Assembly: GCF_020023385.1 (NCBI RefSeq)
Contig: NZ_JAIQCL010000002.1
Coordinates: forward strand, 62,001-126,000
Length of the DNA stretch: 64,000 nt
From: Planococcus circulans
GTDB lineage: Bacteria; Bacillota; Bacilli; Bacillales_A; Planococcaceae
Direction: 5' to 3'
This document shows, one piece after another, positions 62,716 to 64,000 of the stretch (position 1 is its first letter; every line of letters starts with the position of its first letter). The notes under the pieces are model-generated. The model was not told the origin of the DNA. It ran no database searches and was given only the letters and a program-made list of their open reading frames with translations. The translations under genes were made by a program, and so were the position numbers.

Positions 62716-63650
62716 TGCCGGGAATAGTGTGGGGCTACATGAACAATTGCTGTTTCTACACGCACAGTTTGGGTTTCTAAGTGAAGTATTGAGGTTGCTA
62801 CATGAAGTTTACACGATGCTACCGGAATAGTAAGGGGCTACATGAAGAATCGCTGTTTCTACAAGCATTAGGTGGATCTCTACATGAAGTATTGAGGTTG
62901 CTACATGAAGTTTTCGCGGTGCTACCGGAATAGTATGGGGCTACATGGAGAATCGATGTTTCTACAAGCATTAGGTGGATCTCTACATGAAGTATTGAGG
63001 TTGCTACATGAAGTTTTCGCGGTGCTACCGGAATAGTATGGGGCTACATGGAGAATCGATGTTTCTACAAGCATTAGGTGGATCTCTACATGAAGTATTG
63101 AGGTTGCTACATGAAGTTTTCGCGGTGCTACCGGAATAGTACGGGGCTACATGGAGAATCGATGTTTCTACAAGCATTAGGTGGATCTCTACATGAAGTA
63201 TTGAGGTTGCTACATGAAGTTTTCGCGGTGCTACCGGAATAGTACGGGGCTACATGGAGAATCGATGTTTCTACAAGCATTAGGTGGATCTCTACATGAA
63301 GTATTGAGGTTGCTACATGAAGTTTTCGCGGTGCTACCGGAATAGTACGGGGCTACATGGAGAATCGATGTTTCTACAAGCATTAGGTGGATCTCTACAT
63401 GAAGTATTGAGGTTGCTACATGAAGTTTTCGCGGTGCTACCGGAATAGTACGGGGCTACATGGAGAATCGATGTTTCTACAAGCATTAGGTGGATCTCTA
63501 CATGAAGTATTGAGGTTGCTACATGAAGTTTTCGCGGTGCTACCGGAATAGTACGGGGCTACATGAAGAATCGCTGTTTCTACACGCATTAGGTGCATTC
63601 CTACCTGAACGCTTCGACTTTCTACATGACATTCCGCACTCCCTATGCGA
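62716..63650 (+). repeat. 21/19-bp repeat array with 103-bp period (array A5)
   Basis: GGGGCTACATG recurs with its CTACATG at 62735, 62838, 62941, 63044, 63147, 63250, 63353, 63456 and 63559: nine positions exactly 103 bp apart. Blocks hold four 21-bp units plus the 19-bp unit CTACCGGAATAGTACGGGG. Copies three to eight differ by only a few bases. The array starts about 20 bp past a terminator and fills most of the 1,080-bp gap. Confidence 0.96.
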
Positions 63651-63736
63651 CATCCCATTAACACAGAAAATTCAGTCTTTATATTCTCCATGATTCAAGC
63701 GATAATAGAAGAAAGGAAAAGAGCGGAGGTCATGTG

Positions 63737-64000
63737 ATGAGAAAGACCATCTTACCAGCCATCTTCTTTTTATTCATACTACTATTGACGGCGTGCCAGG
63801 AGGAAGAGGCGCAGCCGGCACCCGAACAGCCGCCGGAAGAGCCGGTCGAAACGGTTGATTCGCCCGAAGCGCGGGTTGCAGAGTTTATTGAGCTATGGAA
63901 AAGCGGAGACTTTCCAAGCATGCATACAAATTATTTGAACCAAGGTACGCAGACGGTTTACGGTGAGGCGAATTTTGTAACTTGGCAACAGGAGCTTCAT
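63737..64000 (+). CDS. PBP3-like lipoprotein, N-terminal part (cut by window end)
   Basis: The first 88 residues: lipobox LLLTACQ (Cys20), a Pro/Glu-rich linker to about residue 41, then SPEARVAEFIELWKSGDFPS, which resembles the NTF2-like (MecA N-terminal) domain of PBP3/PBP2a-type transpeptidases. The transpeptidase domain would lie beyond the window, so the call is tentative. GCGGAGGT precedes the ATG. Confidence 0.55.
   Translation, partial: MRKTILPAIFFLFILLLTACQEEEAQPAPEQPPEEPVETVDSPEARVAEFIELWKSGDFPSMHTNYLNQGTQTVYGEANFVTWQQELH

Noticed and set aside
62716..63650. Replication origin or plasmid iterons
   Set aside because: The same architecture occurs in five places with no Rep gene, DnaA boxes or AT-rich unwinding region.

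Overview
The window looks like a chromosomal segment of a low-to-mid GC Gram-positive bacterium of the Bacillales, most likely Planococcaceae (Planococcus/Planomicrobium-like). The grounds are strong AGGAGG-type ribosome binding sites, T-rich intrinsic terminators, CcpA-type cre sites, an HPr with both His15 and Ser46, and gene neighbourhoods known from Bacillus, Listeria and Staphylococcus. No rRNA, tRNA, phage, transposase or CRISPR locus is visible.

Layout. (1) 0-15 kb is an amino-sugar salvage block: murR, murQ, murP and mupG (MurNAc side); the secreted amiE, nagZ and namZ (extracellular muropeptide trimming); then nagE, nagA, nagB, nagR and an HPr gene (GlcNAc side), with a cre and a dre-like operator before nagE. 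(2) 15-22 kb is a PTS operon of unknown substrate: PRD regulator, ascorbate-type IIA/IIB/IIC, phosphotriesterase-like hydrolase, creatininase-family hydrolase and SIS protein. (3) 22-26 kb is a CitMHS carrier with a CitT/CitS two-component system. (4) 26-34 kb holds a DUF1541 lipoprotein, a BNR-type lipoprotein, a histidine kinase and response regulator, a carotenoid-desaturase-like enzyme, a Cys-rich copper-storage-type protein and two SHOCT mini-membrane proteins, suggesting metal or envelope homeostasis. (5) 34-46 kb is a mosaic of small units: ABC-2 exporter, DUF5316, methyltransferase, DUF1801, XRE-cupin regulator facing an MHS transporter plus ornithine-cyclodeaminase-like gene, maltose acetyltransferase and an alpha/beta hydrolase. 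(6) 46-55 kb is a maltodextrin locus: GH13, ROK kinase, binding protein, two permeases, LacI regulator and a second GH13. (7) 55-64 kb holds DUF4385, a TIGR01777 epimerase, a sigma-like fragment, MarR with a heterodimeric ABC exporter, a CPBP protease, a small charged protein and the start of a PBP3-like lipoprotein.

The most unusual content is intergenic. Eight arrays of short direct repeats lie just beyond intrinsic terminators. Five are built only from 21-bp and 19-bp units that start with a CTACATGAA-like core. In four of them the units are ordered four 21-mers plus one 19-mer, giving an exact 103-bp higher-order period although the sequences differ between arrays. The fifth, in reverse orientation, alternates 103-bp and 82-bp blocks (185-bp period). 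The other three use exact 20-bp units with related GxxCG...AAA-type cores. A separate 123-125 bp stem-loop repeat family occupies three more gaps. A promoter-hairpin-terminator segment at 44.05-44.28 kb is a candidate small RNA. I found no description of the 21/19 arrays in what I know, and their function is open.
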